A stretch of DNA of 64,000 nucleotides from Nonlabens xiamenensis (GTDB lineage Bacteria; Bacteroidota; Bacteroidia; Flavobacteriales; Flavobacteriaceae): contig NZ_RMVE01000003.1 in assembly GCF_003865345.1 (NCBI RefSeq), forward strand, positions 248,001-312,000, read 5' to 3'. Positions 60,396 to 64,000 of the stretch are shown here, one piece after another. The position numbers and the translations under genes are program-made. Position 1 is the stretch's first letter. Each line of letters opens with the position of its first letter. The notes beneath the pieces are model-generated. The model did no database searches. It was not told the DNA's origin and saw only the letters and a list, made by a program, of their open reading frames with translations.

Positions 60396-62273
60396 TTATA
60401 TCACCGTGCCATCTTCTACCACATCCAACTCTACCTTAAGGTTATCGATGATAAACTCTTGGCGGTCTGGCGTGTTTTTACCCATGTAGAACTCGAGCAA
60501 TTCGTCTATACTCATGCCATCGTCCAGCATGATGGGGTCCAATCGCATGTCCTCTCCTATGAAATGAACAAATTCGTCTGGACTGATTTCACCCAATCCT
60601 TTAAACCTTGTGATTTCTGGGTTTTTGCCCAGTTCCTCCAAGGCTTTAGCGCGTTCCTCTGGCGTATAGCAATAACGGGTTTCCTTTTTATTTCTCACTC
60701 TAAACAAAGGAGTTTGCAGGATATACAGATGGCCTTTTTTAATCAATTCTGGGAAAAACTGAAGGAAAAACGTGATGAGCAGCAGGCGTATATGCATTCC
60801 GTCCACATCGGCATCCGTTGCAATGACTATTTTATTATATCTCAAGTCTTCCAAGCTGTCCTCGATATTCAATGCTGCCTGGAGCAAATTGAATTCCTCG
60901 TTTTCATAAACAATTTTTTTGCTCATGTTGTAAGAATTCAAGGGTTTACCTCTCAGTGAAAATACCGCTTGGGTATTGACATCTCTGGACTTGGTAATTG
61001 ATCCACTCGCACTATCTCCCTCGGTAATGAAAAGTGTACTTTCCAGGTTATTCTCCTTTTTAGTATCTCCCAGGTGTACTCTACAGTCCCTAAGTTTCTT
61101 GTTGTGCAAACTCGCCTTTTTTGCACGGTCCCTGGCTAGCTTGCGTATACCACTCAATTCCTTACGTTCCCTTTCTGCCTGAATGATCTTCTTTTGAAGC
61201 GCCTCAGCAGTTTTGGGATTCTTGTGAAGGAAATTGTCCAGCTTGGTTTTAATAAAGTCGTTGATAAAGGTGCGCACTGTAGGCAAATCGCCTCCCATCT
61301 CGGTAGAACCCAGCTTGGTTTTAGTTTGCGATTCAAAAACCGGATCCATGACCTTGATGGCTACCGCACTCACAATAGATTTACGTATATCGCTGGCGTC
61401 GTAATTCTTGTTGTAAAATTCGCGTATGGTTTTAACCACCGATTCCCTAAAGGCAGCCTGGTGGGTACCTCCTTGGGTCGTATTCTGACCATTGGCAAAA
61501 GAGTGATATTCTTCAGAATATTGGGTACGGCTATGGGTCATGGCGACCTCGATATCCTCACCTCTTAAGTGAATGATTGGATACAAACGGTCGGTCTCGT
61601 TGATCTTTTCACTGAGTAGATCCTTAAGTCCGTTTTCCGAAAAGTACTTTTCACCATTAAAAATAATGGTGAGCCCAGGGTTCAGGTAAACGTAGTTTTT
61701 CAACATACGTGAAACGTACTCTGGACGGTACTTGAAGTTTTTAAAGATATCGGCATCTGGGACAAAAGTCATCTTGGTACCGCGACGTCTGGAGGTTTCA
61801 TCCAAAAATTCCTTTCCGGTAAGTTCGCCGCGTTCAAATTCAGCACTGGCGCTTTGTCCATCCCTGCTCGACTCTACCCGGAAATAGGTCGAGAGCGCAT
61901 TCACCGCCTTGGTCCCCACTCCGTTCAGACCCACTGATTTCTTAAAGGCTTTGGAATCGTATTTCCCACCTGTATTCATCTTGGAGACCACATCTACCAC
62001 TTTGCCCAAAGGAATACCTCTACCATAATCACGCACGATGACGCGCTCACCTTGGATAGAAACTTCTATCGTCTTTCCAGCGCCCATTACGTATTCATCA
62101 ATAGAGTTATCGATGACTTCTTTTAAAAGAATATAGATACCGTCATCGGCACTAGATCCGTCTCCCAGCTTACCTATATACATCCCAGGACGCATTCTGA
62201 TGTGCTCTTTCCAATCGAGCGAGCGGATATTTTCTTCGGTATATTTAGTAGTTCCGTCCATGAATTCTTCCAT
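60396..62273 (-). CDS. parE: DNA topoisomerase IV subunit B
   Basis: A 625-residue ATPase subunit. GHKL ATP-binding motifs are [16 protein letters not shown] and [11 protein letters not shown], then [14 protein letters not shown]; the TOPRIM domain has [11 protein letters not shown] and [13 protein letters not shown]. It pairs with ParC encoded just downstream. Start at 62273 or four residues later (62261); both fit. A 517-bp region separates it from the M43 protease gene on the opposite strand. Confidence 0.96.
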   Translation of the reverse strand: MEEFMDGTTKYTEENIRSLDWKEHIRMRPGMYIGKLGDGSSADDGIYILLKEVIDNSIDEYVMGAGKTIEVSIQGERVIVRDYGRGIPLGKVVDVVSKMNTGGKYDSKAFKKSVGLNGVGTKAVNALSTYFRVESSRDGQSASAEFERGELTGKEFLDETSRRRGTKMTFVPDADIFKNFKYRPEYVSRMLKNYVYLNPGLTIIFNGEKYFSENGLKDLLSEKINETDRLYPIIHLRGEDIEVAMTHSRTQYSEEYHSFANGQNTTQGGTHQAAFRESVVKTIREFYNKNYDASDIRKSIVSAVAIKVMDPVFESQTKTKLGSTEMGGDLPTVRTFINDFIKTKLDNFLHKNPKTAEALQKKIIQAERERKELSGIRKLARDRAKKASLHNKKLRDCRVHLGDTKKENNLESTLFITEGDSASGSITKSRDVNTQAVFSLRGKPLNSYNMSKKIVYENEEFNLLQAALNIEDSLEDLRYNKIVIATDADVDGMHIRLLLITFFLQFFPELIKKGHLYILQTPLFRVRNKKETRYCYTPEERAKALEELGKNPEITRFKGLGEISPDEFVHFIGEDMRLDPIMLDDGMSIDELLEFYMGKNTPDRQEFIIDNLKVELDVVEDGTVI

Positions 62274-62791
62274 CTGTCGTAGCTTGAAATATAAGTATTG
62301 TTGCCTCCTTTCCCATTCAGCTTTTTTGTTTTTTAATTAACAGGTTTAAACCTTCAATTGTGAATAAAATCAATCATTGTTTATGATTTTTCTGCACCTC
62401 TGGTCTTAACTCGTGTTTTGTAGCAAAGCTGTATGACTTCCTACCCACCAGGATCAACAATATTTAATTCTACCGGAGATGGATATCAATGCCCAAATAG
62501 CTATTAACCCCTTTAAACATTACAAACATCGACAAACTACATCATAATTACTTTTTAAAATAAAGTGCTAAATCATTAACATTTGGGAAGAATAGCGTGT
62601 TTTGATTTCGAGATTAAGTTTTTGAAAATAAACCAATTACCCTAGTAGCTGACTGGGTTTTATGCGGATTATCAAACTAGCAAAAATTGGAGCTTCCCAC
62701 TGATTGATTCGCAATATAACGCGTGTGAATACTTGGTTTTTAACAATAAATTATATTTTCGGCTGACCATTTTTAATATTAAAACAAAAGA
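62274..62791. other. 518-bp divergent intergenic region
   Basis: Between parE (-) and the M43 protease gene (+). A+T-rich; I see no gene, no repeat related to those listed, and no clear TAnnTTTG box close to either start. Confidence 0.35.
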
Positions 62792-64000
62792 ATGAAAAAA
62801 ACCCTTACTTCTCTACTGGTTCTAGGTGCAGTGTTATTGTCTTCCATGGCACTCGCTCAACGTACCTGTTCCGCACATGACGATTTGGAATTGGCCAAAT
62901 CTCAAAATCCAACCTTGGCGCGCAACATGCAACGCATCGAACAATTTACCCAGCGCAGGGCCAATGAATTGATGATCCAAAAAGCGATCGACGGTTCAAT
63001 CATTACTATCCCTGTAGTTGTTCATGTATTGTATGGCAACTCTACCCAAAACATCAGTGATGCGCAAATACAATCACAAATCGATGTATTGAATGAAGAC
63101 TTTAGACGCCTCAATGCCGACCGTGATAATACCTGGTCTCAAGCAGCAGATATGCAAATTGAATTTTGTTTGGCTCAACAGGATCCCAACGGCAACCCTA
63201 CCAACGGTATCACCAGAAAGGCATCTAACGTTACCACTTGGAACACGGTAGAAAACAGAATGAAAAGTTCGGCAACAGGAGGTATCGATCCATGGGATAC
63301 CACCCAGTACCTGAACATGTGGACGGTAAGTGCACTGAATAGTAATGGACGACCAGGAATTCTTGGATACGCACAGTTTCCTGGAGGTAATCGCGCCACC
63401 GATGGTGTGGTAATGGGTTACAACTATTTTGGTCGCACCGGCGCGGTTTCTGCACCTTTCAATGGTGGTAGAACAACCACCCATGAGGTAGGACACTTCT
63501 TGAACCTGCGCCACATTTGGGGTGATGGTCCTTGTGGAGCCGATGATTTTGTAAGCGATACGCCTGAATCAGATGCCGCCAATGCAGGATGCCAGGTAGG
63601 AAGCATCTCTTGTGGTTCTTCTGATATGGTACAGAACTATATGGATTACTCAGATGACGCTTGTATGAATCTGTTTACCACAGGTCAAAAAGCAAGAATG
63701 AGAGCTACCCTACTTAACGGAGGTTTTCATTCTGGATTAGCACAGTCGACTAAATGTACTCCTCCATCAGGTGGTGGAAACGGAACTGGATGTAATTCAA
63801 CCATCGACAGCTTCCCTTATAACAACGGATTTGAAAACGGATTGAGCGGATTTACTCAAGACACCAGTGATTCCCATGATTGGACGCTGCGTTCAGGAGG
63901 TACTCCTTCTTCGAGTACTGGACCGTCTGGTGCAGATCAAGGTTCTTTCTATGTGTATGTAGAAGCTTCTGATCCTAATTTTAATAAAACCGCGATTTTA
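62792..64000 (+). CDS. Secreted M43 (pappalysin-like) metalloprotease with MAM-like domain, 5' part
   Basis: The gene runs off the right edge; 403 residues are visible with no stop. Signal peptide (MKKTLTSLLVLGAVLLSSMALAQ, 1-23), a propeptide to about 65, then the M43 domain with zinc motif HEVGHFLNLRHIWG (His231, Glu232, His235, His241) and a Met-turn near YMDYSDDACMNLF. After a Gly-rich linker (about 325-335) a MAM-like beta domain starts (SFPYNNGFENGL). Such proteins are usually T9SS cargo with sorting tails, which would lie beyond the window. Likely a surface or extracellular protease. Confidence 0.9.
   Translation, partial: MKKTLTSLLVLGAVLLSSMALAQRTCSAHDDLELAKSQNPTLARNMQRIEQFTQRRANELMIQKAIDGSIITIPVVVHVLYGNSTQNISDAQIQSQIDVLNEDFRRLNADRDNTWSQAADMQIEFCLAQQDPNGNPTNGITRKASNVTTWNTVENRMKSSATGGIDPWDTTQYLNMWTVSALNSNGRPGILGYAQFPGGNRATDGVVMGYNYFGRTGAVSAPFNGGRTTTHEVGHFLNLRHIWGDGPCGADDFVSDTPESDAANAGCQVGSISCGSSDMVQNYMDYSDDACMNLFTTGQKARMRATLLNGGFHSGLAQSTKCTPPSGGGNGTGCNSTIDSFPYNNGFENGLSGFTQDTSDSHDWTLRSGGTPSSSTGPSGADQGSFYVYVEASDPNFNKTAIL

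Noticed and set aside
1-64000. CRISPR arrays, tRNAs, rRNAs, insertion sequences, prophage genes
   Set aside because: I searched the intergenic gaps by eye and found none with supporting structure; a tRNA scan could still reveal something missed.

Overview
The window looks like a chromosomal segment of a marine-type member of the Flavobacteriaceae (phylum Bacteroidota). Evidence is the type IX secretion (T9SS) C-terminal sorting tails on two secreted enzymes, the DUF368-aroE-DUF349 gene order, flavobacterial families such as DUF3810 and DUF4268, absence of obvious Shine-Dalgarno sequences, and Bacteroidota-type promoter boxes (TAnnTTTG). A 14-bp palindrome scattered through genes suggests a Nonlabens/Dokdonia-like genus, but this is only a guess. 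I see no phage, insertion sequence, CRISPR array, tRNA or rRNA; almost everything reads as core genome with intact genes.

Layout. 1-5.1 kb: end of a DUF368 membrane protein, aroE, a large DUF349 coiled-coil protein, an unknown protein and a CIA30-like protein. 5.1-8.3 kb (minus strand): glycolytic block pfkA, gapA and a BadF-type sugar kinase, with a nested inverted repeat behind gapA. 8.4-16.6 kb: SSF symporter, acyltransferase, DUF3095 cyclase-like protein, secreted endonuclease, DEAD-box helicase. 16.9-20 kb (minus): nitroreductase, then a coupled three-gene operon of an Lgt-like membrane protein, a tetraether-synthase-like radical SAM enzyme and a small membrane protein. 20.1-31 kb: ComM-type AAA ATPase, Hpt protein, S9 peptidase, mnmE, a metal-handling pair (His-rich DUF4198 and HupE), a DUF2306 protein and a secreted protein. 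31-37.7 kb: SdiA-regulated-type protein, DUF3810 protein and two secreted amidohydrolases. 37.8-41.3 kb (minus): ATP-grasp, alpha-E and transglutaminase operon. 41.4-52 kb: NUDIX hydrolase, rpsF-rpsR-rplI, LytTR regulator, priA, subtilase with T9SS tail, dnaN. 52-57.6 kb: PfpI, DinB, Lrp, M14 peptidase, an XRE regulator with a cluster of operator-like repeats, lipoprotein, TerC, mscL. 57.6-62.3 kb (minus): parE and parC. The window ends inside a secreted M43 metalloprotease.

The strongest unexplained signal is the perfect palindrome GCTTTCGCGAAAGC. It occurs 11 times in 64 kb (about 0.0002 expected by chance with equal base frequencies). Ten copies lie inside protein-coding genes, read in three frames as RFRES, AFAKA or LSRKR. 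In two secreted proteins it encodes the end of the signal peptide and supplies the A-x-A signal peptidase motif. Other notable items are the radical SAM/Lgt-like operon, six GTTTAC-N4-GTAAAC sites around the divergent M14/XRE promoters, and amidohydrolase modules that have lost the metal-binding HxH motif.
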